Shown: in pieces, positions 49,839 to 58,601 of the stretch
Layout: the number at the start of each line of letters is the position of its first letter
Position numbering within the stretch: the first letter of the stretch is position 1
DNA from: Cupidesulfovibrio sp000226255
Lineage (GTDB): Bacteria; Desulfobacterota; Desulfovibrionia; Desulfovibrionales; Desulfovibrionaceae
Length of the DNA: 64,000 nt
Direction of reading: 5' to 3'
Assembly (NCBI RefSeq): GCF_003402415.2
Contig: NZ_AP036014.1
Location: forward strand, 186,001-250,000
Notes under the pieces: model-generated
Told to the model about the DNA's origin: nothing
Database searches by the model: none
Seen by the model: the letters and a program-made list of their open reading frames with translations, nothing else
Translations under genes and position numbers: made by a program

Positions 49839-51116
49839 CTATTCCGCCGCCACCCGTTCCATGCCGCCCATGTACGGGCGCAGCACATCGGGGATGACGA
49901 TGCTGCCGTCTTCCTGCTGGTAGTTTTCGATGACGGCCACCAGGGCGCGGCCCACGGCCAGGCCCGAGCCGTTCAGGGTGTGCGCGAACTCGGGCTTGCC
50001 GCCGCCCGCCGGGCGAAAGCGGATGCCCGCGCGGCGCGCCTGGAAGTCGCCGCAGTTGGAGCACGACGATATCTCGCGGTAGGTGTTCTGGCCGGGCAGC
50101 CAGACCTCGATGTCGTAGGTCTTGGCCGCCGAGAAGCCCATGTCGCCCGTGCACAGGGTGATCACCCGGTAGGGCAGGCCCAGGCGCTGCAACAGCACCT
50201 CGGCGTGGCCGCGCATTTTTTCCAGTTCGTCGAACGAACGTTCCGGATGGGCGAAGCGCACCATCTCCACCTTGGTGAACTGATGCTGGCGGATCAGGCC
50301 GCGCGTGTCCTTGCCGTAGCTGCCCGCCTCGGAGCGGAAGCACGGGGTCATGGCCGCGTAGCCCATGGGCAGCTGCGCCTCATCCAGCATTTCGTCCGCG
50401 TGCAGGTTGGTCAGCGGCACCTCGGCCGTGGGAATAAGAAAGTAGTCCCAACCTTCGAGCTTGAACAGGTCTTCCTCGAACTTGGGCAACTGGCCGGTGC
50501 CGGTCATGGTCTTGCGGTTGACCATGAACGGCGGGATGATTTCCACGTAGCCGTGCTCGGTCACGTGCGTATCCAGAAAGAAGTTGGCCAGGGCGCGTTC
50601 CAGCCGGGCCGCCCAGGTGCGGTACACGGCAAAGCGGCTGCCCGCCAGCTTGCCCGCCCGCTCGAAGTCCAGCCCACCAAGGGCGGCGCCGAGTTCCCAG
50701 TGTTCCTTGGGGGTAAAGGAGAAGGCGCGGGGGGTGCCCCAGCGCAGCACCTCGGGGTTGTCGGCCTCGCTGCGGCCAAAGGGCACCGAGGCATCGGGAA
50801 TATTGGGCACAGCCAGCAGCCAGTCGTTGACGGCGGCCTTCACTTCCTCGGTTTCGCGGTCCAGGTCCTTGATGCGGTCGGACAGCCCGGACAGGCGCTC
50901 CAGCAACGGGGCGGCGTCTTCGCCCGCGCGCTTCATGCGGGCCACCTCGCCCGAGGCCTTGTTGCGTTCGCCCTTCAGGGTTTCCACCTCGGCCAGCAGG
51001 GCGCGGCGGCGTTCGTCCAGAGCGGTGAATTCGGCCATGTCGAGCGACGAGCCCCGGTCGGCCAGGGCCTTGGCCACCACTTCGGGGCTGCGTTGCAGCA
51101 GCTTGAGATCGAGCAT
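49839..51116 (-). CDS. serS: seryl-tRNA synthetase
   Basis: A 425-residue class II synthetase charging tRNA-Ser (and tRNA-Sec) with serine. The N-terminal coiled-coil arm (about 25-105, heptad-rich with ALLAEVETLKGERNKASGEV) binds the tRNA long variable arm. Motif 2 is PCFRSEAGSYGKDTRGLIRQ with HQF after it; motif 3 is NGSGLAVGRALVAVIENYQ; TAEVPLTNLH binds serine. Length is typical. ATG 51116 has AAGGAG upstream, while the frame continues open without a start signal beyond it. The closest downstream element is tRNA-Lys, with its own promoter. Confidence 0.97.
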   Translation of the reverse strand: MLDLKLLQRSPEVVAKALADRGSSLDMAEFTALDERRRALLAEVETLKGERNKASGEVARMKRAGEDAAPLLERLSGLSDRIKDLDRETEEVKAAVNDWLLAVPNIPDASVPFGRSEADNPEVLRWGTPRAFSFTPKEHWELGAALGGLDFERAGKLAGSRFAVYRTWAARLERALANFFLDTHVTEHGYVEIIPPFMVNRKTMTGTGQLPKFEEDLFKLEGWDYFLIPTAEVPLTNLHADEMLDEAQLPMGYAAMTPCFRSEAGSYGKDTRGLIRQHQFTKVEMVRFAHPERSFDELEKMRGHAEVLLQRLGLPYRVITLCTGDMGFSAAKTYDIEVWLPGQNTYREISSCSNCGDFQARRAGIRFRPAGGGKPEFAHTLNGSGLAVGRALVAVIENYQQEDGSIVIPDVLRPYMGGMERVAAE

Positions 51117-51562
51117 GCGGGGGTACTCCTTGTGGAAAAAAGACGCCGGAGAATACCCGCATCGCGCGAGGGGCGTCAACTCGCGCGACCTTGAAACGGG
51201 GAGACAGGAGGCAGCGAGGCAGGGAGAAGGGGGACGCGGGGGAACGGCGCGGCCTGGGCCGGACGCGCCGCGAGACGGCCGGGCGACTGGTGGGACTGCG
51301 GGGGGCTGCGGTCGGTCGTGCGGGAGTGGAGGCCGGGTATGTGCGGGGCGTCGGTGCGGTCGATGCGTGCCGGTGGAAACCGGGGGGCGCGGGCAAGTTG
51401 TGCGGCAGGCCGGAGGCAGGGCGGCCGGTGGATGGAAAGAGCGGGAGCGTGCGGCTCCTTCCGGAGCAACTCCTTCCGTGCAATTTCTTCCGGGCCAACC
51501 CGACGGAGGGCGGCGAGGCCCTGCCGTCAGGCTGTCCCCGCGCGGGCGGGGGCGGACGCCGA
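51117..51562. other. intergenic region upstream of serS
   Basis: About 450 GC-rich bases with no supported gene, hairpin or promoter that I can separate from background. The serS promoter must lie here. Confidence 0.35.
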
Positions 51563-51982
51563 TCAGTTGTCGGACATCACCTCGGGCGCGGCGCGCATCT
51601 GTTCGGGATGCAGTTCGCGCAGGAAGTCGATGAGCGTGGGGTAGTCCTCGTCGTAGACCATCTCGTCGCTGTCGTCGCGCGCGTAGAAACCGGCCCAGGC
51701 GGGCCCGCGCAGCGAGGAGGGCAGGCCTTCGCGCGATTCGTCGGTAAGCCACACCACCACGTTCGCGCCCTTGCGGACCAGCGCACGGGTGAAGGCGGGC
51801 ACGCCGCGCGGTGTCAGCGCGATGACGTAGCCGAGCGCCAGCAGGATGCGGTGGGCACGGGTGCGGGTATCCTGGATGCGGCCGATCTTCTTCAGCCGGT
51901 TGCGGAACAGGGCCGCCTCGCTGTCCTTGCGAGGCTGGATGTCCTGCCGCGTCACGGGAATGCTGGAATGACGGGCGGGCAT
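51563..51982 (-). CDS. conserved-looking hypothetical protein
   Basis: A 139-residue soluble protein that I do not recognise. The first third is basic (ARHSSIPVTRQDIQPRKD, FRNRLKKIGRIQDTRTRAHR), the middle alternates hydrophobic and charged residues (ILLALGYVIALTPRGVPAFT, VRKGANVVVWLTDESRE), and the end is acidic (DDSDEMVYDEDYPTLIDFLR). No cysteine motif or membrane helix is seen. GGAGG seven bases before ATG 51982 and a good sigma-70 promoter upstream support expression. Confidence 0.65.
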   Translation of the reverse strand: MPARHSSIPVTRQDIQPRKDSEAALFRNRLKKIGRIQDTRTRAHRILLALGYVIALTPRGVPAFTRALVRKGANVVVWLTDESREGLPSSLRGPAWAGFYARDDSDEMVYDEDYPTLIDFLRELHPEQMRAAPEVMSDN

Positions 51983-52036
51983 TGGTGAACCTCCATTGAG
52001 TGCGTATCGGGCCCGGACGGTTCCGGGCGCTGTTTG

Positions 52037-52066
52037 ATTGAACAGCCTAGATGGTTGCGCTGTCAA
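52037..52066 (-). promoter_or_regulatory. promoter of the 139-residue hypothetical gene
   Basis: On the minus strand TTGACA (forward 52061-52066), an 18-base spacer and TTCAAT (forward 52037-52042), which would give a leader of roughly 50 bases. The -35 box also lies in a small inverted repeat (GGTTG / CAACC). Confidence 0.55.
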
Positions 52067-52609
52067 CCATTATCTTCACTATGGGAGTTGAGATGGGCCA
52101 TGTCAATGGTGAGAGTGACAACTCAATCGGTCGCGGCAGGGGTAGAATTTTTTGAATCTCGCTGTCGCTGCAGCCAACCCGCTGGCTGGGTGCTCGCCCA
52201 ATACATTGTGAAATAAGGAATTATCAGCAAGTCCGGCGTTGGCCTCTCGCGCGGCGCAGGATTGCGCGGGGGGGAGAAGGGGGGGCGAAAAAAATGTCTG
52301 AGCGAACAGTTTATATGTTGTCGCATTGCCAGGGTACAATATTTTTTACGGCAAGAACTGCCGCCGTCACGGCAGGGGCTGACTTGATATACGATAAAAT
52401 CGCTAATTTACTGTTAAAATGAAGAGCACCGCCCGGTGGGGCGGTGCTCTTCACTGTTGGCACGCGGGTTGCTATGTCCCCTGTACCTTCCTTTCTTTTG
52501 CAGACAGCTTTTCCTCCAGAACGGCTTGCGGGCGGTCCGCAAGCCGTTCTGCATTGTGGCGTCCGGCGGTGCCGACGCTACCCCGCCAACGCCCGGCGCG
52601 GCCGCGAAT
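52067..52609. other. AT-richer intergenic region with strong hairpins
   Basis: This gap is clearly lower in GC than its surroundings (for example 52330-52350 and 52380-52420). It holds a hairpin AAGAGCACCGCCC/GGGCGGTGCTCTT (52422-52451), followed on the minus strand by a TTTTAA tract, and a second one AGAACGGCTTGCGG/CCGCAAGCCGTTCT (52519-52550) without a T-run. A weaker CTGCCG/CGGCAG hairpin is near 52360. No protein gene is convincing; a small 60-codon frame from 52034 has no ribosome site. Confidence 0.5.
52422..52451 (-). terminator. probable terminator of the PilZ gene
   Basis: A 13-bp hairpin (AAGAGCACCGCCC with GGGCGGTGCTCTT) is followed on the minus strand by CATTTTAAC. It lies about 160 bases after the PilZ gene stop. 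Confidence 0.55.
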
Positions 52610-53008
52610 TCAGCGCGCCACGGCCTTGTTGACCATGTTGGCCACGGCCCGCGCGGCGTCCTCGTCCACGTCCACGTACTTCAGCCCCAGCAGGTAGCCC
52701 CCGCCGGAAAGATCAACCCTGGTCACCTCGGCGATGGCCTGCAGGTACTGGTCGGCGTCGTTCTCGTACACCTTGAAGAACCCCGGCGAATACTTGTTCA
52801 GCGTGGGGATGTGCACGCGCACCTGCAGCTTGGCGCCAGGGTCGAACCTGCGCGGGCTCAGCACGCTGAGGCCGCCTGCGCTGATGTCGTGGCACTGCGT
52901 CTCGAACCGCGCCTGGTTGGAGGGGGGAAACCGTATCTCGCTGGCCTCGACGGGAAAGGGCTTGGGAAGCCGGGAATGCCTGCGCCGTTCGCTGTTGGTG
53001 TCTGTCAT
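52610..53008 (-). CDS. PilZ-domain protein
   Basis: A 132-residue stand-alone PilZ domain. The cyclic-di-GMP binding signature is present: RRRHSRLPKPFPVEA (the RxxxR-type motif) and, after the next strand, CHDISAGGLSVLSP (the DxSxxG motif). The rest alternates short strands (LQVRVHIPTLNKYSPGFFKV, TRVDLSGGGYLLGLKYVDVD) and ends in a helix. Such proteins respond to cyclic-di-GMP to control motility or surface behaviour; the partner is unknown. AAGGAG 11 bases before ATG 53008 is a somewhat long spacing. Confidence 0.88.
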   Translation of the reverse strand: MTDTNSERRRHSRLPKPFPVEASEIRFPPSNQARFETQCHDISAGGLSVLSPRRFDPGAKLQVRVHIPTLNKYSPGFFKVYENDADQYLQAIAEVTRVDLSGGGYLLGLKYVDVDEDAARAVANMVNKAVAR

Positions 53009-53549
53009 GGTCCCGAAGTCTCCTTGCGGGGGTGGAAATGAGGCCGTCGGGCGCGGCTCCTGCCGCGTCCGTCCTGTGCGGGACGCGGTGCGCCGTCTGG
53101 CGATGCTCCTACGGGCCTCCGGCCCGAGCCATGGAGCAAGGGTATCACACGCTGGGGTGCCGCGCCACCCCATGCCGTCAATACGCGGCCCGGGAGCATG
53201 AACGGCGACAAGGGCGCGCGCCGCATGCCCGCCGGAAGGCGTGCGATCGTGGGCATGGGCACGTGCGAGACCGCACGAGGCGGGCGGAACGGGACGGGAA
53301 GCCCCCTGGCGGGCATGCCGCCCGTCAGCCGCCGCGCTGTTCGTCGCACGACCCTTTGCCGTTCACCATCTGTCCCGTTTTGCACCCGCCCGTGCCGGGT
53401 TTCGGCCAGCGAGGTGCGTCCATTCGGCCGCCCGTCCGCGCGTGTGCCATGCGCGCGCACCCGCGTTTCCACAAGTAAGTGGTCATTGACTTTCCGGGGC
53501 AAAGGATTATCAGGTGCGGAACGCACACCCGTTACGGAGGATATCCCAC
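53009..53549. other. divergent intergenic region, PilZ / NifX-like genes
   Basis: About 540 GC-rich bases without a supported gene. Frames in this stretch are composition-driven and lack ribosome sites. It must hold divergent promoters, none of which I could identify with confidence. Confidence 0.35.
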
Positions 53550-53918
53550 ATGCTCAAGATTGCCCTGCCCTCGCGAGACGGCATCATTGACGAACATTTC
53601 GGCCACTGCGAGTATTATACCCTGCTGACGGTGGACGAGACCCGCAACATTGTGAAAGAAGAGCGCCTGACGCCGCCCCCCGGCTGCGGGTGCAAGTCGA
53701 ACATCGTGCCCATTCTGGTGGACCTTGGCGTCAGCGTTCTGGTGGGTGGCAACATGGGCGAAGGCGCCGTGATGACGCTGCGCCGCCACGGCATCGACGT
53801 GGTGCGCGGCGCGTCCGGCCCGGTGCAGGACGCCGCCCGGAGCTGGCTGGACGGCCGCCTGGCCGACCGGCAGGAATTGTGCACTTCCCACGGCCATCAC
53901 GGCTGCGGTAACCATTAG
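53550..53918 (+). CDS. NifX/NafY-like dinitrogenase cofactor-binding protein
   Basis: A 122-residue protein of the dinitrogenase iron-molybdenum cofactor family (NifX/NifB C-terminal/MTH1175 fold). It starts KIALPSRDGIIDEHFGHCEY, matching the family opening with HFG, then CGCKSNIVPILVDLGVSVLV and GGNMGEGAVMTLRRHGIDVV. The end is His/Cys-rich (CTSHGHHGCGNH), which could bind metal. No nitrogenase gene lies in the window, so a general iron-sulfur or metallocluster role is more likely. GGAGG nine bases before ATG 53550 supports the start. Confidence 0.87.
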   Translation: MLKIALPSRDGIIDEHFGHCEYYTLLTVDETRNIVKEERLTPPPGCGCKSNIVPILVDLGVSVLVGGNMGEGAVMTLRRHGIDVVRGASGPVQDAARSWLDGRLADRQELCTSHGHHGCGNH

Positions 53919-53979
53919 CGGAACGCCGACGGGCTTCGCGGGGCGAAGCGTCGGGCGGCGGGCCGAAGGATCGACCCTC

Positions 53980-54477
53980 ATGTCCGAGACCACGCTTTGC
54001 CCCTGCGGCTCCGGCCTTGCGCTGGACGCCTGCTGCGGCCCCTACGTGCGCGGCGAAAAGCCCGTGCCCACGGCGGAAGCGCTGATGCGCTCGCGCTATT
54101 CCGCCCATTGCCTGCACGCCTTCGACTATCTGGACACCTCCACCCACCCGGCCATGCGCGAGGACGTCAGCGTGGACGAGATGCGCGCCTGGTCCGAGGC
54201 CGTGGAGTGGAAGGGCCTGGAAGTCCTTTCTGTGAAGGGCGGCCAGCCCGGCGACGAGACCGGCGAAGTCTCGTTCGTGGCCCACTACGTGCTGGGCGGC
54301 GTGCCGCAGGAACTGCGCGAAGACAGCTTTTTCCGGTGCGAGGACGGCGTGTGGTACTACGCCGACGGCCTGGTGCACGGGCAGGAGCCCTTCCGCCGCG
54401 AGGCCCCCAAGGTGGGCCGCAACGAGCCCTGCCCCTGCGGCAGCGGCAAGAAGTTCAAGAAGTGCTGCGCCAAGTAG
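53980..54477 (+). CDS. ychJ: YchJ-family SEC-C motif protein
   Basis: A 165-residue UPF0225/YchJ protein. Two zinc-type SEC-C motifs bracket a central alpha-beta domain: CPCGSGLALDACCGPYV at the N-terminus and RNEPCPCGSGKKFKKCC at the C-terminus. The central domain opens with PTAEALMRSRYSAHCLH and includes EVSFVAHYVLGG. The family is widespread but not functionally characterised. The gene lies 61 bases after the NifX-like gene and ends at a terminator. Confidence 0.92.
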   Translation: MSETTLCPCGSGLALDACCGPYVRGEKPVPTAEALMRSRYSAHCLHAFDYLDTSTHPAMREDVSVDEMRAWSEAVEWKGLEVLSVKGGQPGDETGEVSFVAHYVLGGVPQELREDSFFRCEDGVWYYADGLVHGQEPFRREAPKVGRNEPCPCGSGKKFKKCCAK

Positions 54478-54500
54478 GCTGACAGCCCGCCGATTTCGAG

Positions 54501-54538
54501 CGCCGGGGATGGAGGGAGTGCCTTCCGTCCCCGGCGTT
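54501..54538 (+). terminator. intrinsic terminator after ychJ
   Basis: The imperfect hairpin CGCCGGGGATGGAGGG-(AGTG)-CCTTCCGTCCCCGGCG is followed by TTTGCGTT. Confidence 0.7.
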
Positions 54539-54666
54539 TGCGTTGCGGCGCGGCGGATGCCGCCGCCCGCCCCCCCTGTCCGTCCGTCGTCCGTCCGTCG
54601 TCAGGCCGCCCTCTTGCCCTCCGCCCCGGTATCTGCTTTGCTGCCCGCAATCACGGAGCATCGCCC

Positions 54667-55776
54667 ATGCGCACCTTCCTCTTCATTCCGCCCCTGCCCC
54701 GCATGACCGGGGGCCTTGCCGTGCTGTACCGCATGGCCGTGCATCTGCACGCTGCGGGCTACCCGGTGTTTCTCGTTCCGCGCGAAGGGGGCGCGCCCGG
54801 GCTCGACCCGGCCAATCCCCCCGCGCCGGTCATGGGCTGGGACGAGGCGGTCGCCGCCGTGACCCCGCGCGACGTATGGCTTGCGCCGGAGGGCTGGGTC
54901 AACGCGTTGGCCCCCGGCCTGCGCGCGGGCGCGCGCTGCGTGGTGTACGTGCAGAACTGGGCGTACCTGCTGTCCGCGCTGCCGCCCGGCGTGGCCTGGC
55001 CGCAGTTGGACGTGTCGTTTCTGGCTGTGTCCGAGCCGGTGGCCTGGTACACCCGCCAGGTGACCGGGCGCGAGGCCCCGGTGCTGCGCCCCGGCATCGA
55101 CCCTGGCTTGTTTCATCCGGCGTGGGCTGACGGTGGGGATGAGGACGGCGCATCCGCCGCCCCCGCGCAAGGGCCGGTGCGCATTGCCTGGATGCCGCGC
55201 AAGAACCGCGCGCTGGCCCAGCAGGTGCGCGAGATGTTGTCCGCCCGGCTGGCCCTTGCCGCATCGCGCGGCGAACGGGCCATCGAGGTGGAGTGGCGCG
55301 AGATTCACGGCCGCACCCATGCCGAGGTGGCGGAACTGCTGCGCGCCTCGCAGGTGTTCCTGGCCACGGGTTTTCCGGAAGGATGCCCGCTGCCCCCGCT
55401 GGAGGCATTGGCCAGCGGCTGTCTGCTGGTGGGGTTTGCCGGATTCGGCGGGTGGGACTACATGCGCCAGGCCCTGCCCGGCGGGGTGACCCCGTGGTGG
55501 CCGACGCCCGCAGGCAGCACTGGCCCAGACGGCCCAGACGGTGCGGACCTGCCCCCCAACGGGTACATTGCCGCCGACGCCGACGTGGTGGCCGCCGGAT
55601 TGGCCCTGGAACGGGCCGTGCGCCTCGCGGCCACGGGCGGGCCGGAACTGGCCGCGCTGCGCCGGGCTGGCCTGGTCACGGCGCGGGCCTATTCGCTGGA
55701 CCGCCAGCGCGAGACGGTGCTGGCGCTGTGGGCGCGGGTCGCCAGGGGCGAGCTGTTTCCTGCCGCCCGCACCTAG
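54667..55776 (+). CDS. glycosyltransferase-like protein (GT-B fold)
   Basis: A 369-residue protein with the layout of GT4-type glycosyltransferases. The N-terminal half (LFIPPLPRMTGGLAVLYRMA, VYVQNWAYLLSALPP, LAVSEPVAWYTRQ, VLRPGIDPGLFHP) resembles the acceptor domain. The C-terminal half has ASQVFLATGFPEGCPLPPLE with ALASGCLLVGF, the usual sugar-nucleotide site with an E-x7-E-like arrangement. Acceptor and sugar are unknown. GGAG before ATG 54667 sets the start; the next gene follows 160 bases later. A Gly/Pro-rich loop (near 285-300) is unusual. Confidence 0.75.
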   Translation: MRTFLFIPPLPRMTGGLAVLYRMAVHLHAAGYPVFLVPREGGAPGLDPANPPAPVMGWDEAVAAVTPRDVWLAPEGWVNALAPGLRAGARCVVYVQNWAYLLSALPPGVAWPQLDVSFLAVSEPVAWYTRQVTGREAPVLRPGIDPGLFHPAWADGGDEDGASAAPAQGPVRIAWMPRKNRALAQQVREMLSARLALAASRGERAIEVEWREIHGRTHAEVAELLRASQVFLATGFPEGCPLPPLEALASGCLLVGFAGFGGWDYMRQALPGGVTPWWPTPAGSTGPDGPDGADLPPNGYIAADADVVAAGLALERAVRLAATGGPELAALRRAGLVTARAYSLDRQRETVLALWARVARGELFPAART

Positions 55777-55936
55777 CAGAAGCTTTCGCCAGGCCCGCCG
55801 CGAGCGCCTGCCCACTGGACAGGCTGCCCGGCAGGGTGCATCTATCCCGTGCATCCCATGAACATTTCGTGACGCCCCGCGCCGCCTGCCCGAAAGCGGC
55901 GCAGCCGCGTGCGTCATCAGATAAGGAATCCGCAGC

Positions 55937-56758
55937 ATGTCCAAGAAGAAACCGGAACGTCCCGCGCCCGAAAGCCTGGGGCTGCCCGCCACCGGCGTGG
56001 AATCGCACGCCCATCTCGACGGCAGCGAGTTCGACGCCGACCGCGAGGCCGTGCTGGACCGCGCCCGCGCCGCCGGGGTGGCGCAATTCGGCAACGTGTT
56101 CCTGGGGCCGGAACGATGGGCGGCCAACCGTCACCTGTTCGCGCACCGGCCCGAGGTGTTCTTTCTGCTCGGCATTCATCCGTGCGAGGCGCAGGCCTGC
56201 GACGATGCCGCCCTGGCCGCCATGCGCGCGGCCTTTGCGCAGGACAACCGCCTGCGCGCCGTGGGCGAGATCGGCCTGGACTTCTACTGGGACGACTGCC
56301 CCCCCGACGTGCAGCGCGCGGCCTTCCGCGCCCAGTTGGCCATGGCCCGCGAGGTGGGGCGGCCGGTGGTCATCCATTCGCGCGACGCCTTCGACGACAC
56401 CCTGCGGGTGCTGGAGGATGAAGGCTTTTCCGGCTATCCGCTGCTGTGGCACTGCTTTGGCGGCGACGCGGCCCAGGCCGCGCGCATCGTGGCGCACGGC
56501 TGGCACGTCTCGCTGCCCGGCCCGGTCAGCTACCCGGCCAACGAAGCCCTGCGCGAGGCCGCCCGCAGCCTGCCGCTGGACCGGCTGCTGCTGGAAACGG
56601 ACTGCCCGTACCTGTCGCCCGTGCCCTATCGGGGCAAGCGCAACGAGCCCGCCTACATGGTGTTCACCGCGCAGGCCGTGGCGCAGGCGCGGGGCATGGA
56701 TGTGGCCGAACTGTGGACGGCGGCGGGGGACAACGCCCGGCGGTTCTTCGGCCTGTAG
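55937..56758 (+). CDS. tatD: TatD-family metal-dependent hydrolase
   Basis: A 273-residue TIM-barrel deoxyribonuclease-type hydrolase. Metal-binding motifs in order are ESHAHLD (His-x-His), AVGEIGLDFYW (Glu), VIHSRDAFDD (His), LLWHCFGGDA (His) and LLETDCPYLSPVPYRGKRNE (Asp and the terminal signature). TatD proteins act as 3'-5' nucleases and in some species process D-aminoacyl-tRNA. A basic 20-residue leader precedes the domain. The DUF309 gene follows after 58 bases. Confidence 0.93.
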   Translation: MSKKKPERPAPESLGLPATGVESHAHLDGSEFDADREAVLDRARAAGVAQFGNVFLGPERWAANRHLFAHRPEVFFLLGIHPCEAQACDDAALAAMRAAFAQDNRLRAVGEIGLDFYWDDCPPDVQRAAFRAQLAMAREVGRPVVIHSRDAFDDTLRVLEDEGFSGYPLLWHCFGGDAAQAARIVAHGWHVSLPGPVSYPANEALREAARSLPLDRLLLETDCPYLSPVPYRGKRNEPAYMVFTAQAVAQARGMDVAELWTAAGDNARRFFGL

Positions 56759-56816
56759 CTGTTTGCCGCATCCGTTGCCGGGGGCGGCGCTGGCGCATCG
56801 TCGCCAAGGAGGCTTC

Positions 56817-57275
56817 ATGCCTGACGACAGGACGCGAAACGGCGAAGAGTCCGCACCGCCGGAGCGTGGCGGGAACGGTCGTACCCCCGACAGTCGCTCC
56901 CCTGACGAAATCCGCCGTTTCCACAGGGCGCTGGCCCTGTTCGCGGCCGGGGCATGGTTCACCTGCCACGAGGTGCTGGAACACCTGTGGCTGGACGAAA
57001 CCCGGCCCGAGCGCGACGTGTACAAGGGCATCCTGCAAATCGCCGTGGGCCTGCTGCACGAGGAAAACGGCAACCGCACCGGGGCGCTGCGCCTGCTGGA
57101 ACGCGGGGCCCGGCACCTGGCCCCGTTCCTGCCGGTGACGTTCGGCGTGGATCTGGCGGCACTGCGGGACGAGGCGTTACGCCTGCGCGCGGTGCTGGCC
57201 GCATTGCCACCCGGCCAGCGGCTGGACGCGGGGCGGTGGAAGACGCTGTTGCCGCGCGTGCGCCAGACGGGTTGA
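56817..57275 (+). CDS. DUF309 protein
   Basis: A 152-residue protein of the DUF309 family, defined by the helical motif LFAAGAWFTCHEVLEHLWLD followed by ERDVYKGILQIAVGLLHEEN and GALRLLERGARHL. The conserved His-Glu pair and acidic residues suggest a metal or nucleotide site, but no function is known. A charged 30-residue leader precedes it. GGAGG just upstream of ATG 56817 supports the start. It lies downstream of tatD on the same strand and ends at a terminator. Confidence 0.85.
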   Translation: MPDDRTRNGEESAPPERGGNGRTPDSRSPDEIRRFHRALALFAAGAWFTCHEVLEHLWLDETRPERDVYKGILQIAVGLLHEENGNRTGALRLLERGARHLAPFLPVTFGVDLAALRDEALRLRAVLAALPPGQRLDAGRWKTLLPRVRQTG

Positions 57276-57289
57276 GCGACGGAAAAGAA

Positions 57290-57327
57290 GACGCCGGACA
57301 CGCGAGTGCCCGGCGTCGGTTATTTTC
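57290..57327 (+). terminator. intrinsic terminator after the DUF309 gene
   Basis: The hairpin GACGCCGG-(12-base loop)-CCGGCGTC is followed by GGTTATTTTC. It lies between the convergent DUF309 and cooC genes. Confidence 0.7.
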
Positions 57328-57380
57328 AAAAGGGGAGTAACGCGATGTCGCGTTCAGTGCCGTGCTTCTCCACGGTGCGT

Positions 57381-58223
57381 TCAGGCCGTGGCCCCCGCCG
57401 TATGCCCGAACCCTTCCAGCAATCGCCCGATGAACCGGTCCACCAGCGCGTGCTCCGGCAGGCCGGTGACGCAGGCATCGTCCAGCATGCGCGCGGCAAG
57501 GCCGGGCAAGGCGGGCACGCCCACCCGCGCGGCGGGCAGCCCGGCCAATTCCGGGCTGTCAGGCAGCTTGGGCAATTGGGGAAGGTACTCGTCTTCAGCG
57601 CAGGCCACGCACGGCCCGGCCAGCCGGTTCAGGGCCAGCACCTGCCGGTGCAGGCCAAGGCCGTGCGCCAGCCGGGCGATGTCCGCCGCCGTTTCCAGGC
57701 TGCGCAGCCCCGGTTCGCTGACCACCGCCAGACCGTCCACTGCCGCCACGGTGCCCCGGCCAAGGTGTTCCACCCCGGCCTCCAGATCCACCAGCACCCA
57801 TTCGCGCCGGTCGTGCACCAGATGGGCCAGCAAGGCCTTCAGCAGGGCGTTGGCCTCGCACGCGCAGCCGCCCCCGGCCCCGGCCACCGAGCCCATGACC
57901 AGCAGCCGCTTGCGCCCCGGCGCGACGCCGGGCGTCGGGCTTCCCCCAAGGGGAACGTCCACCGCCAGCGCCTCGGGCAGGTCGCCCACCTCGGGCGTCA
58001 GGCTGATCATGCCCGTGCCGATGCGCTGCATGATCAGGTCGTGCCGCTCCACCAGCGGCACCGGCAGCCCGTCGCGGGCCAGGCCGGAGGCCCTTCCTAA
58101 TGACAGGGCCGTGTCCGCATCGATCATCCATACATCGTGCCCGTGCCGGGCCAGATAATCCGCCGTCCAGGCCGCCAGCGTGGTCTTGCCCGCGCCGCCC
58201 TTGCCCGCGAATGCCAGTTTCAT
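57381..58223 (-). CDS. cooC: CO dehydrogenase maturation ATPase CooC
   Basis: A 280-residue MinD/NifH-type P-loop ATPase that supports nickel insertion into carbon monoxide dehydrogenase. The deviant Walker A is GKGGAGKTTLAA at residues 7-18, Asp in WMIDADTALSLGRASGL corresponds to switch I, and the C-x-C of GGGCACEANALLKALL is the Ni/Zn-binding pair used for dimer metal binding. Later blocks are VLVDLEAGVEHLGRGT and VVSEPGLRSLETA. AGGAG six bases before ATG 58223 supports the start. The gene lies downstream of cooS on the same strand, separated by 500 bases holding both repeat families. Confidence 0.93.
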   Translation of the reverse strand: MKLAFAGKGGAGKTTLAAWTADYLARHGHDVWMIDADTALSLGRASGLARDGLPVPLVERHDLIMQRIGTGMISLTPEVGDLPEALAVDVPLGGSPTPGVAPGRKRLLVMGSVAGAGGGCACEANALLKALLAHLVHDRREWVLVDLEAGVEHLGRGTVAAVDGLAVVSEPGLRSLETAADIARLAHGLGLHRQVLALNRLAGPCVACAEDEYLPQLPKLPDSPELAGLPAARVGVPALPGLAARMLDDACVTGLPEHALVDRFIGRLLEGFGHTAGATA

Positions 58224-58257
58224 GCGTGTCTCCTGCGTGGCGCCGCGTTGGAGCAGA

Positions 58258-58352
58258 GAGAACCGGGGGCGGGGAAGGGACCCTTTCGGGAAAGGGTCTC
58301 CTTCCCCGCCCCCGGACCCCCACCCCATCCCCCCAAAGCTTTCGAAAGGGGG
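58258..58352 (-). repeat. REP-like GC-rich palindromic element
   Basis: Read on the minus strand it gives AAAGCTTTGGGGGGATGGGG, then GGGGAAGGAGACCCTTTC and its partner GAAAGGGTCCCTTCCCC, the same order as the copy at 17141-17220. It lies between cooS and cooC, upstream of cooC. Confidence 0.75.
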
Positions 58353-58601
58353 GTGGCGCGTCCGGATAGTACGAAGATGCCCCGTCAGCGTGTTCCGTGT
58401 TTGCCCGCGTGGCCCGGTCAGGGCCGGAGCGCCGGTGCAGGGCCGGAGCAGCACTGTCTGCCCCGGCCCTTCCCGGTGCGGGAAGGCGCGGCCACGGGCC
58501 GGTGACCGCGCCGCCGGGTGATGCGCAAGGCGCGCTCCGGGATGGTGCCCGATGGTCCGGACGCTCGCCTGTATGTCCTACGCGATGCGTGATTTCAAAT
58601 T

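Noticed and set aside
52519..52550. A strong hairpin as an intrinsic terminator
   Set aside because: Neither strand has a T-run after the stem; it is kept only as an inverted repeat within the gap description.
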